Positions 17,853 to 26,056 of a stretch of 64,000 nt of DNA are shown piece after piece. Made by a program: the position numbers and the translations under genes. Origin of the DNA: UBA11855 sp035297385 (GTDB lineage: Archaea > Thermoproteota > Bathyarchaeia > Bathyarchaeales > Bathycorpusculaceae). Every line of letters begins with the position of its first letter. The stretch's first letter is position 1. Under the pieces are notes generated by a model that was not told the DNA's origin, did no database searches, and worked only from the letters and a program-made list of their open reading frames with translations. The stretch lies in the NCBI GenBank assembly GCA_035297385.1, contig DATGZD010000019.1, positions 1-64,000 of the forward strand. Direction: 5' to 3'.

Positions 17853-18287
17853 CTATTGTTTCTTCAATAAGAGTCTGTGTTCTTGCATAATACACTTATC
17901 CATAATGACCGTTAAACCTGCTTCTTTAGCGACTTCTGCAGCTTTATCATTCGTGATCCCAAGTTGCATCCATATTACATATGGTCTTCCATATTTTTTT
18001 CGCAGTTCAACTGCTTGTTCTACTATCGGCGGTATAAACTCTGTACGTCTAAAAATGTCAACTATGTCAATTTCTTTCTGAATTTCTACTGGAATATTGA
18101 GGAGGCTAGAGTAGCTTTTTTCACCCAACACAGTGTCAATAGTTGGGTTTACAGGGATCATACGATAACCAACTTCTTTTAGGTATTTGGATACTTGGTA
18201 GCTGTCTCTTTTCGAATCTTTAGAGATACCAACGACAGCAATCGTTTTATAATCGATTAAAATCTGCCTAATAAGATCCGAACTCAA
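17853..18287 (-). CDS. CoA-binding domain protein (YccU-type)
   Basis: 144 residues, a single Rossmann-like CoA-binding domain: TIAVVGISKDSKRDSYQV, then PVNPTID, IVDIFRR and the conserved C-terminal VIMDKCIMQEH. Stand-alone members bind CoA; their physiological role is not settled (redox or acyl-CoA sensing has been proposed). TTG start. Same strand as and immediately downstream of the HtrA gene (20-base gap), so probably cotranscribed; tail to tail with the transporter with four bases between stops. Confidence 0.88.
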   Translation of the reverse strand: MSSDLIRQILIDYKTIAVVGISKDSKRDSYQVSKYLKEVGYRMIPVNPTIDTVLGEKSYSSLLNIPVEIQKEIDIVDIFRRTEFIPPIVEQAVELRKKYGRPYVIWMQLGITNDKAAEVAKEAGLTVIMDKCIMQEHRLLLKKQ

Positions 18288-18307
18288 CTTGTATCTTCCG
18301 TTAACAA

Positions 18308-19243
18308 TTATGGTGTTTCACTCAGTTGTGTTTCAAAGAAGTGTTCTTTTCCATCACGTACGGCAAAAATTCTTATTGAGTCCCCTACCTTTCGTTTGTG
18401 AATCTCATCGACTAGATCTTCGATTCGACGTACTTGTACGTTATCTATTTCTAGAATTATATCTCCATCCGTCATTCCTGCGTCGTCGGCTGGACTACCT
18501 TCTGCAACTTTACTAACTAAGACTCCATTATCAACTGGTAAGCCATAGTATCGTGCAGTTTCTCTGGTAATAGTTAAACCGACAACTCCAAGCCATGGCC
18601 TTTGTGAAACGCCTGCAGTCACCATATCAGTAGTGCATGTTTTGGCAGAGTTTATGGGAATAGCGAAGCCTATACCTTGCGCAAAAGGAATAATTGCAGT
18701 GTTTATTCCTATTACTCGTCCTTCCAAATCTAATAGTGGTCCCCCACTGTTCCCAGGATTAATGGAAGCATCGGTTTGAACAAGGTTTTCAATCAAACCT
18801 CTGTCTGATTCGATAGTCCGATTGATTGCGCTAATCACACCTGATGTGACGCTAGGACCACCCGCGAGTCCAAAAGGATTTCCAATAGCATAGACTCTCT
18901 GTCCGACACGAATCCTATCTGAATCTCCAAGCTCTGCAGCCTGAAAGTCATTTCCTCCTACTCTTATCACAGCTATATCATGCACAGCGCATACACCACC
19001 AATAGTTCCTTGCAAGACTTGATTGTTCCATAAAGTTACATTGATTCTTTCTGCACCGCCGACCACATGATTATTAGTCAGGATTAAACCTGAATTATCA
19101 ATTATTGTTCCTGAGCCCATTCCTGCAACTGGAACAGCTTGGTAAAATATGTTATGTACAAGTTTGACAGTGCTTATGTTTACAACACTTTTGGTTACTT
19201 TTTCGATTATGTCTAAGACATGGTTTTCGTCGTATTGAGACAT
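18308..19243 (-). CDS. HtrA/DegP-family serine protease with PDZ domain
   Basis: 311 residues. Trypsin-like domain with catalytic triad His59 (TNNHVV), Asp89 (VHDIAV) and Ser166 (GNSGGP), followed by one PDZ domain (about 215-305; GVLVSKVAEGSPADDAGM). No signal peptide or transmembrane helix, so it should act in the cytoplasm, unlike bacterial periplasmic DegP. Degrades misfolded proteins and can hold them. ATG start. The upstream region faces the regulator at 19487, giving a divergent promoter region of about 240 bases. Confidence 0.93.
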   Translation of the reverse strand: MSQYDENHVLDIIEKVTKSVVNISTVKLVHNIFYQAVPVAGMGSGTIIDNSGLILTNNHVVGGAERINVTLWNNQVLQGTIGGVCAVHDIAVIRVGGNDFQAAELGDSDRIRVGQRVYAIGNPFGLAGGPSVTSGVISAINRTIESDRGLIENLVQTDASINPGNSGGPLLDLEGRVIGINTAIIPFAQGIGFAIPINSAKTCTTDMVTAGVSQRPWLGVVGLTITRETARYYGLPVDNGVLVSKVAEGSPADDAGMTDGDIILEIDNVQVRRIEDLVDEIHKRKVGDSIRIFAVRDGKEHFFETQLSETP

Positions 19244-19374
19244 TGCCTTTTCGCCTATGGTTAACTGCTTTTTAGTTCTAAATAGTTTTTGATTTTGGCA
19301 TAATTCGAAAAAATCATGTATTTCCCATAGTTGTTGTGATTAAGAAGAGTAATGTATATTAGGTATAACTAGCG

Positions 19375-19400
19375 TAATATATAATTATGACGTATGTCAT
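19375..19400 (+). promoter_or_regulatory. TATA-like box overlapping a palindromic operator
   Basis: TAATATATAATT (19375-19386) looks like an archaeal TATA box and is followed directly by ATGACGTATGTCAT (19387-19400), a perfect 5-base inverted repeat with a 4-base centre. The left nine bases reappear inverted as ATACGTCAT at 19461-19469, just before the likely start codon of the regulator. This placement would let a protein bound there block transcription; autoregulation by the downstream HTH protein is a natural guess. Confidence 0.45.
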
Positions 19401-19486
19401 GGCGGGTACTCTCCTAAAAAGATCTTTTGCACCCAATCTCTCACTCCTGCCTGTCAGGGCATACGTCATATATCAACGACGATCTG

Positions 19487-20440
19487 ATGAGCATGATTGA
19501 AGATACGTTGAATAAGCCTAAGAGTGCTGAGACTAATCAAGATTTGGTTCAAATCTTAAAAGATTTAGGTACAAGATGTCGTCAATGTGCTCCCCTGAAT
19601 CCACTTGAATGCGTTACACGATGTAATTTGTGGAAGCTGAAAAATGAGCTTAGACAACTACGAAGTAGAATGGATGATCCGAACTATATAAAAGAACTTT
19701 TTAATGTCTTGAAAAATAGTACACGACTACAAATCTTGAAAACAATAGCGAAAGGCAAACACTCTGTGATTCGTTTGCAAGAAGAATTAAAGAAAGCTGG
19801 CTACATGCATAGTTGTGATACCATAAGTCAAGAATATTTACAGCCTCTTATGCAAGTTGGTTTAGCAGCGCAGGCACAAGAGCAGTACTATGCCACAATG
19901 TTTGGTGGTCGACTCACAGAGGTGCTCGAAGATTTCTCAGATTTCGTAGATGATCTTCCAGCTCACTCTGAATGCTACGAAGAGACTCTTATCGATGCTA
20001 TGTTTAACGGACCTAAAACCTTTGAAGATATGGCAACTTTTGTTTCGCCTAAGGTTGCTTCCAGAATACTTAAGCGATTAAAGACTTCAGGCTTAGTGGA
20101 TACGCCTGAGGAAAGAGATTACATATTCTTCTTCCGTTCAAAACGAGATCCAGGCAAAGAGTCCTTCTCTCAAACTGAGCAAAAAGTCTACATCAACATT
20201 CCAAATGATGGAATATCTGCTCGAAGACTAGCTGAAAAGACTGATATAAGTCTACGACGAACATACAAATACTTACGAGGCTTAAAGGGGAAGAAGTTGG
20301 TTTTTACAAGAAAAACTCCAAAAGTATACCGTTTAACACAGAAGGGCGAAAAATTAGCCCAAGTTATAAGTGGATTACAGAGCGTAGTTGAAGAAGTCTG
20401 GCAATCAAGCTGGCACATTGTTACAACTGAAAAATCATAA
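19487..20440 (+). CDS. ArsR-like winged-helix transcriptional regulator with Cys motif
   Basis: About 317 residues from ATG 19487; a TTG at 19427 gives 20 more residues that overlap the apparent operator, so I prefer the later start. Near the N-terminus is CRQC ... CVTRC (four Cys, zinc- or Fe-S-type). Then a first winged helix (NVLKNSTRLQILKTIAKGK, about 85-150), a middle domain with FGGRLTEVLEDFSDFV and ETLIDAMFNGPKTF, and a second winged helix near the C-terminus (ISARRLAEKTDISLRRTYKYL). Such two-HTH regulators are common in Thermoproteota. Ligand unknown; position suggests stress or redox regulation. Confidence 0.75.
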   Translation: MSMIEDTLNKPKSAETNQDLVQILKDLGTRCRQCAPLNPLECVTRCNLWKLKNELRQLRSRMDDPNYIKELFNVLKNSTRLQILKTIAKGKHSVIRLQEELKKAGYMHSCDTISQEYLQPLMQVGLAAQAQEQYYATMFGGRLTEVLEDFSDFVDDLPAHSECYEETLIDAMFNGPKTFEDMATFVSPKVASRILKRLKTSGLVDTPEERDYIFFFRSKRDPGKESFSQTEQKVYINIPNDGISARRLAEKTDISLRRTYKYLRGLKGKKLVFTRKTPKVYRLTQKGEKLAQVISGLQSVVEEVWQSSWHIVTTEKS

Positions 20441-20501
20441 ACTCTATTTCCTCTATTTCTAAGATTTCTCGTTAGTAGGGCTACTCTAATCTCTATCTGT
20501 T

Positions 20502-20519
20502 ATAGCTAATAATAGCTAT
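20502..20519. repeat. Perfect 7-base inverted repeat (4-base loop)
   Basis: ATAGCTA, loop ATAA, TAGCTAT, about 60 bases after the regulator stop. AT-rich, so a weak hairpin; could be an operator half-site pair or part of a transcription end. No gene is visible between 20441 and 20664. Confidence 0.35.
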
Positions 20520-20664
20520 GTACAACTTATGAGTATCTTTCTAATTCTGCAATACCTTATCGGTGAAATTTTTGCATGGGTAGCAACATTAAGATACTGC
20601 TGGAGTACAATCCTTCTGGCACTTAGGAAAATTTGTTCTAAAGAGAAATTCTATTTTATGTAGT

Positions 20665-21174
20665 CTATCCTCCACCTGGAGCACCATGATCTGGGGAGCC
20701 TTCCCAAAGCATTTGCCACCATTCATCTTCTGTTATAGTCTCAGCACGCACAATGCTCTCTAAGATTGCTTTAAGAATGCCATGATGTCGTTTTTCGTCC
20801 ATGAAAATCGTGTTTAGCAAGAATTTGACCTTGCTATTCTCGATTGAAGGCATTATCTTTTCCAGTTTCTTAATTAATTCGGCCTCTATGGCGATATGTC
20901 TCTCTACTAAAGCGCGTTGTGCATCGAGGTTTTCCTGACCCAACGCGGGCGAAACCTCAGTAAGTAGCTTGATGGCTGCGGCATACAGTTCAGCATGTTT
21001 CACTGAATCTAACGAGACTCCTTTAAGGACAGCTTTTACTGGTGGGTTCTTTATATCAGAGACTCCCTTGTTTAGGCTACTCACGATTTCGTTCTCGATA
21101 GTAATTTGGTGCTTCATGAATTCCACCAAATCCTTCTTTTGGTTATTTTCTTCTTTTCTATTATTTTCAGTCAC
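20665..21174 (-). CDS. Ferritin-like di-iron protein
   Basis: About 169 residues. Four-helix ferritin-like core with pairs of Glu/His motifs (TIENEIVSSL, DSVKHAELY, IEAELIKKL, DEKRHHGIL) and a Gly/Pro-rich tail. Such proteins bind two iron atoms and act in iron storage or peroxide reduction. The start is GTG 21174, because AGGAGGAG sits just upstream inside the flavodoxin gene; the longer frame to 21198 would swallow that site. It overlaps the flavodoxin stop by eight bases, indicating one operon with the flavodoxin as likely electron partner. Confidence 0.8.
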   Translation of the reverse strand: MTENNRKEENNQKKDLVEFMKHQITIENEIVSSLNKGVSDIKNPPVKAVLKGVSLDSVKHAELYAAAIKLLTEVSPALGQENLDAQRALVERHIAIEAELIKKLEKIMPSIENSKVKFLLNTIFMDEKRHHGILKAILESIVRAETITEDEWWQMLWEGSPDHGAPGGG

Positions 21175-21637
21175 TTTTTTCTCCTCCTTGGATCTCATTT
21201 TGTTTAATGAGTGTTTCCGAAATTCGTTTCCCTAATTCTCGACATTGATTTAGACTACTTTGATCAGGTGTGTTTCTTGCTAGTAACGGTTGCTCAGGGA
21301 TTCGCATTTCAAATTTGTTTTTCATGATCTCCAAGACTAGTTTGGGTGCTTCACCACTCCAACCATATGAACCAAAAGCTGCACCTATCTTGTCTTTAAG
21401 GATTATACTCTTGTTAGATGCCTCTTCAAAGAGATGTTTAATATCGATGGGCACATCATGATGATAAGTTGAAGTGCCAACAAGTATAGCGTCATACTTG
21501 TTAAGGTCCTCGGCATTAATATGATATTCCGTATCCGCTTGAACATTAGCCACTGTTCGGACGCCTTCAGCCACGGCGTTAGCCATTTTCTCTGTGTTTC
21601 CCGTCCTACTATAGTACAGGATTAGAATCTTTCGCAT
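21167..21637 (-). CDS. Flavodoxin family protein
   Basis: 156 residues. FMN phosphate-binding loop YYSRTGNTEKMA, then the aromatic/acidic FMN loops (GTSTYHHDVP, GSYGWSGEAPK). Closely resembles the flavodoxin domain of A-type flavoproteins, without the MBL domain. Carries one or two electrons at low potential in the cytoplasm. First gene of a two-gene operon with the ferritin-like protein, so a role in iron release or peroxide reduction is plausible. Confidence 0.9.
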   Translation of the reverse strand: MRKILILYYSRTGNTEKMANAVAEGVRTVANVQADTEYHINAEDLNKYDAILVGTSTYHHDVPIDIKHLFEEASNKSIILKDKIGAAFGSYGWSGEAPKLVLEIMKNKFEMRIPEQPLLARNTPDQSSLNQCRELGKRISETLIKQNEIQGGEKSD

Positions 21638-21880
21638 GATAGTAACTCCTTGAAATGTAAATAGAAGCAGAAAATATGAATCTTTTGTACTCCAGTCTAC
21701 TTTACAAGAAATAATGCCCTTTTTCTTAAACTATAACGATAACTGAAAAAAACGCAGCCTCTAACTAAGCAACCCTGTTTTGTATGTATATCGTTACGAA
21801 CAAGAATAGATCATTGCCGTATTAGTTTTTCACTTTTCTCACAGAATGGCATCTATAGTTTAATTATTTGCCATCTATTT

Positions 21881-22461
21881 ATGGATACTTTGCCGACCTT
21901 TTCTGCTTTCGCACTCATTCTTATAGCAGAATTAGGTGATAAAACACAGCTATCTGTGATTTCTCTTTCATGCAATTAAGTGGCAGCATGTTTTCGCTGG
22001 GTTAATGTTGGCTTTCTTGGTTGTAGATGGTGTGAGCGCGGTTATTGGTGGAACATTGCTTGCCTTCGTGTCTTTGTCAATTGTGCAAGTTGCTTCGGGA
22101 TTTTTTCATAGTTCTTGGAATATTTCCATTTCTTCGAAAAGAGAAAAACAATGACGTTTATCCTACAAAGAGAAGGAGTAATATACCGTTAATTTCGAGT
22201 TTTCTTCTCGTTGCACTGATGGAGCTCGGTGATAAAACTCAGATTTTAACTATCACACTTGCAGCTCAATCTTCACTAATTACCGTTTTGCTCGGTATGT
22301 TCTTTGCATTCATGTTACTAACCGGTGTGGCTGTGTTTTTAGACACAAAACTTATCTCACGTTTACCAGTAAATTTGCTCAAAACTGGCACCTCAGTCTT
22401 GTTTATTATCTTGGGATCAATCTCGATTATTAGTGGTCTCTTCCAATTTAGCATATTCTAA
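21881..22461 (+). pseudogene. GDT1/UPF0016 (TMEM165-like) transporter, two frameshifts
   Basis: The gene has both characteristic ELGDKTQ motifs (IAELGDKTQLS near the start and MELGDKTQILT in the second half), the signature of the GDT1 family of Mn2+/Ca2+ transporters. It is read in three frames: ATG 21881 to ~21970 (ending SVISLS), then HVFAGLMLAFLVVDG to QVASG, then FFIVLGIFPF to the stop. One extra base at about 21971 and one extra T in the T6 run at 22101-22106 account for it; without them the product is 192 residues, normal size. Either a decaying gene or sequence errors. Mn/Ca export would suit the SOD-bearing neighbourhood. Confidence 0.8.
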
Positions 22462-22566
22462 TCATCATTTCAACAATTCTACTTAGAATCTTGAGATGAA
22501 GAGAATAGTACCGTTTTCGAGAAGAATTAAGAATATCAACACAATATTTTTCATGAGTGAAATATA

Positions 22567-23694
22567 ATGACTCGAGATAGACTTGGCATAATAATTGCAT
22601 TAATTCTCTGTCTCATATTAACAGCTAGTTTAGTTAGTGCAACAATTAACCTTTCTCTAGTGTCAAATCAAAAAGAATCTGAAATAAGGAATTTAACATC
22701 AACAATAAATGCTCAGACTTCTGAGATTAATGATTTGCAAACTAAGATCATAGATGACAACACAACCATTAATTCTCTCAACACACAAATAGCAAACCTT
22801 CAGAACCAAGTCACGTCTATAAACAATGAACTCAGTTCTTTAACTAATCAGACAACAGCCCTGCAAAATCAACTGAAGAACTTGAAAGAAGCAGCTAACT
22901 ATAGTTCCCCCTCCCAATTGCAAACATTGATTTTCCACGTTAGTGAGAAAGGAGAAAACTATGCTTGGGGACACTTACCCGACGCATCTTATACTTATAA
23001 TCAGATTCTAAACCTCAATGCCAACAAATACAAAGCTTACTTGCTGCCCGAATATGAAGGTAATAACAATTGGACCGCAACATTTGCTTGGTTAAAACAG
23101 AACTTTATGCATATCCCGATTGTATTATCCGTTTTTGAAGGAGGTTCAACCAACATACCGAATACAAAACTGACTATCGAACAAATCACGCAAGCTGTGA
23201 CTGCGCTGGATATACGAGAATTACGCATTGGAGAAATCATAAGCTGGTATATGTCCAATCTGCAACCCTTTCCAGTCGACTACGTCACAAGCCTATTGAA
23301 TTTTACACGCGTTCATGGATTGAGGTTGGAATGGAGTGAATGGGAGACACAATACGGAGCTTATGCAAGGATTCAGAGTTACATAAGAGGCTATGAAGAT
23401 ATAGTAACTGTAGCTTTCCAAACAAATAGCAAAAACGTGGAGCCTCAGGACGGCTTCTCCTTAACAAGTGGAACATTTCAGCATTGGGGTGGTTCAATTC
23501 AAAGTTGGTATTGGCAAGAACGGAGCTACGGCTCTGAATTTGATATGCCCACCTCGATACTGTTGCAACAAACACTTTTAGCAAAGAAACTGGGGGCAGA
23601 GACCCTCGAATTCGAGCCTTATTGGTATCTATTCGACAATGGTATAGCTAAACAAAACCTTGAGATATTGATGACCGTATTGGTAGCAGATTAA
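22567..23694 (+). CDS. Membrane-anchored coiled-coil protein with unknown extracellular domain
   Basis: 375 residues. An N-terminal transmembrane helix (about 7-28) is followed by a long coiled coil (about 35-115) rich in repeated NLTSTINAQ / LNTQIANLQ type heptads, then a ~260-residue extracellular domain with many aromatic residues (YAWGHLPDAS, EYEGNNNW, LEWSEWETQYGAY, FEPYWYLFDNG). The pattern of strand-helix alternation and Glu/Trp clusters recalls TIM-barrel glycoside hydrolases, but I recognise no family and no catalytic pair with confidence. ATG start; upstream of the thioredoxin reductase on the same strand but separated by 96 bases. Confidence 0.7.
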   Translation: MTRDRLGIIIALILCLILTASLVSATINLSLVSNQKESEIRNLTSTINAQTSEINDLQTKIIDDNTTINSLNTQIANLQNQVTSINNELSSLTNQTTALQNQLKNLKEAANYSSPSQLQTLIFHVSEKGENYAWGHLPDASYTYNQILNLNANKYKAYLLPEYEGNNNWTATFAWLKQNFMHIPIVLSVFEGGSTNIPNTKLTIEQITQAVTALDIRELRIGEIISWYMSNLQPFPVDYVTSLLNFTRVHGLRLEWSEWETQYGAYARIQSYIRGYEDIVTVAFQTNSKNVEPQDGFSLTSGTFQHWGGSIQSWYWQERSYGSEFDMPTSILLQQTLLAKKLGAETLEFEPYWYLFDNGIAKQNLEILMTVLVAD

Positions 23695-23790
23695 ATCCGT
23701 TAGCGCTATTCATAAGAACAAAAAGAATAATGACATTTATTAGTCGTTTACGTGATACTTCATCAAAATATCATTAGATGAGTTGCGAAC

Positions 23791-24729
23791 ATGGAAACTT
23801 ACGATTTAATCATTATTGGAGCTGGGGCAGCAGGGCTTGCCGCAGGAATCTATGGTGCAAGAAGCGGTCTTAAAACCACAATTATTGAAGAAAAACTTGC
23901 AGGTGGAACAACTGCTGATGCACCAACTGTGGAGAATTATCCTGGATTCAGTCAAATTAGTGGGGCGGATCTCGCTGAAAAGATGACCAGCCACTGTAGA
24001 AGAACTGGCGTAGCAATTCATGAACTAGAAACGGTTATAGGTCTAAACCTACAGGGTGAGAAGAAAAACATCATAACTAGTAGAACGCAGTATGAAGCTA
24101 CTGCGATAATTATTGCTACTGGTTCACATTACAAGGAAATTGGAATTAAAGGCGAGAAAGAATTTCGTGGCAAAGGCGTAAGTTACTGTGGAGTATGTGA
24201 TGGACCATTATTCAAGGACAAAACTGTTGTGGTTGTTGGAGGAGGCAATAGCGCAGCTATAACAACGCTCTATCTTTCAGGTTTAGCTGCAAACGTCGTG
24301 CTTATTCACCGTAGAGAAGTCCTCCGATGTGAAGAAGCTTATCTTAAAGATATTCAAGCTAAACCAAACGTCAAGATTTTGTGGAATAGTGAAGTACAAG
24401 AGATAAAGGGCGATAAAGTCGTCAATAAAGTTGACATATTAGATAATAAGACTGGGCAAATACAAGAAATTTCTGCAAACGGCATCTTTGTCCAAGTTGG
24501 TGAGGTACCTAATAGTCAGATAGCTAAAGAGTCAGGAATAGAGACTGATGAAATTGGTTACATAAAAACCGATATTCGTCAACATACAAACATTCCAGGA
24601 GTCTACGCTGCAGGCGATGTGACAGACCAACCAGTTAAGCAGGTTGGAACAGCTGTAGGTCAAGGCATTACAGCAGCCTTAGAATCTTATAGTTACATTA
24701 GACGACCTTATTATCGAAAGTCGAGGTAA
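23791..24729 (+). CDS. trxB: Thioredoxin reductase
   Basis: 312 residues, low-molecular-weight type. FAD motif LIIIGAGAAGLAAGIYGARSG, redox disulfide SYCGVCDG (Cys-x2-Cys), nucleotide motif VVVVGGGNSAAI, second-half HRREVLR that favours NADPH, and the C-terminal FAD motif GVYAAGDVTD. Reduces thioredoxin at NADPH expense; the likely partner thioredoxin is at 30972. Located 100 bases upstream of the ferredoxin/Nfn operon, which would supply or use the same NADPH pool. Confidence 0.92.
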   Translation: METYDLIIIGAGAAGLAAGIYGARSGLKTTIIEEKLAGGTTADAPTVENYPGFSQISGADLAEKMTSHCRRTGVAIHELETVIGLNLQGEKKNIITSRTQYEATAIIIATGSHYKEIGIKGEKEFRGKGVSYCGVCDGPLFKDKTVVVVGGGNSAAITTLYLSGLAANVVLIHRREVLRCEEAYLKDIQAKPNVKILWNSEVQEIKGDKVVNKVDILDNKTGQIQEISANGIFVQVGEVPNSQIAKESGIETDEIGYIKTDIRQHTNIPGVYAAGDVTDQPVKQVGTAVGQGITAALESYSYIRRPYYRKSR

Positions 24730-24829
24730 AACCTTATATCATTCAAAAGCCCTTTTCAAACTTTCATACGCATAAATCATCGAGCTTACCGCGTATGATC
24801 AATGTTAAACTAAAAAAAGAGGCCAAACA

Positions 24830-26056
24830 ATGAGCGAAAAATGTCTTGCTGTGGTAAACATCAACCAAGACCTATGCGGCAAATGTGCTATTTGCTATTC
24901 ATTGTGTCCTTATGAAGCTATAAAACGTGATGAAGAAACTGGAAAATGCGAGATCGACGTCCAAAAATGTCAAGTCTGTGGAATATGCTACAGTAGTTGT
25001 CCCGCAGTAGCTATAGAAATGCAGTATTACAATTATGATCAACTATTGGATTACGTTGAGCGTATTCAAAAACAGAACAAAGCTGATACACTTGTTATGA
25101 TGTGCCGTGGAAACTCGCCATCAACTCTTGAGATGTCAGAAATCTTAGCAGACCAGGGAGTACCGAATAATTACATTCCGTTGCGCATCCCTTGTTCAGG
25201 GAGAATTCCGACAGATTTTATCTTTAAAGTTTTAAATTCGGGAATAAAAAACATAGTTTCTGTCCAATGCGAAGATAAATTCTGCCGTTATAAAGAAGGA
25301 ACCAAAATTAATGCACGAAGACTCCAGCTTGGCAAGAATGTGCTGGAACAGTTAGGTTTTGATAAGGATGCCGTAAAAGTCGTAAGATATTCACGAAAGG
25401 CATTGTGGGATAACTCGAAGTGTGTAGGCTGCGACAAATGCGTTTTTATCTGTCCTTATGACGCAATCAAAGCTGAACCATTTGCCACACCAAAGATAGT
25501 CCAAGAAGAATGTGTCGGCTGTGGTGCATGTGCGTTGGTTTGTCCACATCAAGCTATCACCGTTAAAGGTTTCGAGTTTGAAGATGTTATTAACCGCTAT
25601 ACTGATTCCGCTTCAGTGCTTAAAGCTAAGAACAAACAACCCGCTCTATTATTGTTTGTTTGTCAATGGTCAGAATTCAATGCTTTAGATGATCCGGAAA
25701 GTGCCTTAAAAGGGAAAAACGCTATGGTATTGGAAGTTCCATGTTTCAAAGCGATGGATCCAGTTCATGTAGTAAATGCACTAAAATGTGGTTTTGACGG
25801 AGTTATGGCTGCTGTATGTTCCGCTGATGATTGCAAGCTTCAAAAAGGAAGAGATACGGCGGAACGAAACGTTGGCGTTTTGAAGAACGCACTGAAACAG
25901 ATGAATTTGTTAGATAGATTTGAACTCTTTGAGGTTTCTCCTAGGAATTGTGGAGAGTTTAACCAAAAACTCAATGCATTCTACAAAAAGATTTCAGAAT
26001 TACCTAAACGTGAAGAGATCGTTGTGGAGGCGACTGGAAAACGTACAAAATTGTAA
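24830..26056 (+). CDS. Iron-sulfur protein with four [4Fe-4S] sites and two MvhD-type domains
   Basis: 408 residues. Two tandem units, each a two-cluster ferredoxin followed by an MvhD/FlpD-type domain. Ferredoxin 1 (~8-70): CGKCAICYSLCP and CQVCGICYSSCP. MvhD 1 (~85-185): CRGNS, PCSGRI, CEDKFCRYKEG. Ferredoxin 2 (~205-260): CVGCDKCVFICP and CVGCGACALVCP. MvhD 2 (~272-380): CQWSEF, VPCFKAM, CSADDCKLQKG. MvhD binds a [2Fe-2S] and hands electrons from hydrogenase or formate dehydrogenase to heterodisulfide reductase. Here there is no hydrogenase or HdrA; instead NfnAB-like genes follow, with their start inside this gene's end. I infer an electron-transfer hub for a bifurcating complex. Confidence 0.88.
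   Translation: MSEKCLAVVNINQDLCGKCAICYSLCPYEAIKRDEETGKCEIDVQKCQVCGICYSSCPAVAIEMQYYNYDQLLDYVERIQKQNKADTLVMMCRGNSPSTLEMSEILADQGVPNNYIPLRIPCSGRIPTDFIFKVLNSGIKNIVSVQCEDKFCRYKEGTKINARRLQLGKNVLEQLGFDKDAVKVVRYSRKALWDNSKCVGCDKCVFICPYDAIKAEPFATPKIVQEECVGCGACALVCPHQAITVKGFEFEDVINRYTDSASVLKAKNKQPALLLFVCQWSEFNALDDPESALKGKNAMVLEVPCFKAMDPVHVVNALKCGFDGVMAAVCSADDCKLQKGRDTAERNVGVLKNALKQMNLLDRFELFEVSPRNCGEFNQKLNAFYKKISELPKREEIVVEATGKRTKL

Noticed and set aside
21638..21880. Manganese (yybP-ykoY) riboswitch upstream of the GDT1-like gene
   Set aside because: No conserved loop or helices seen and the class is bacterial.
22045..22461. Treating the GDT1 second half as a complete gene from TTG/ATG-like 22045
   Set aside because: Its first residues are an out-of-frame reading of the upstream half; the frameshift model explains both halves.
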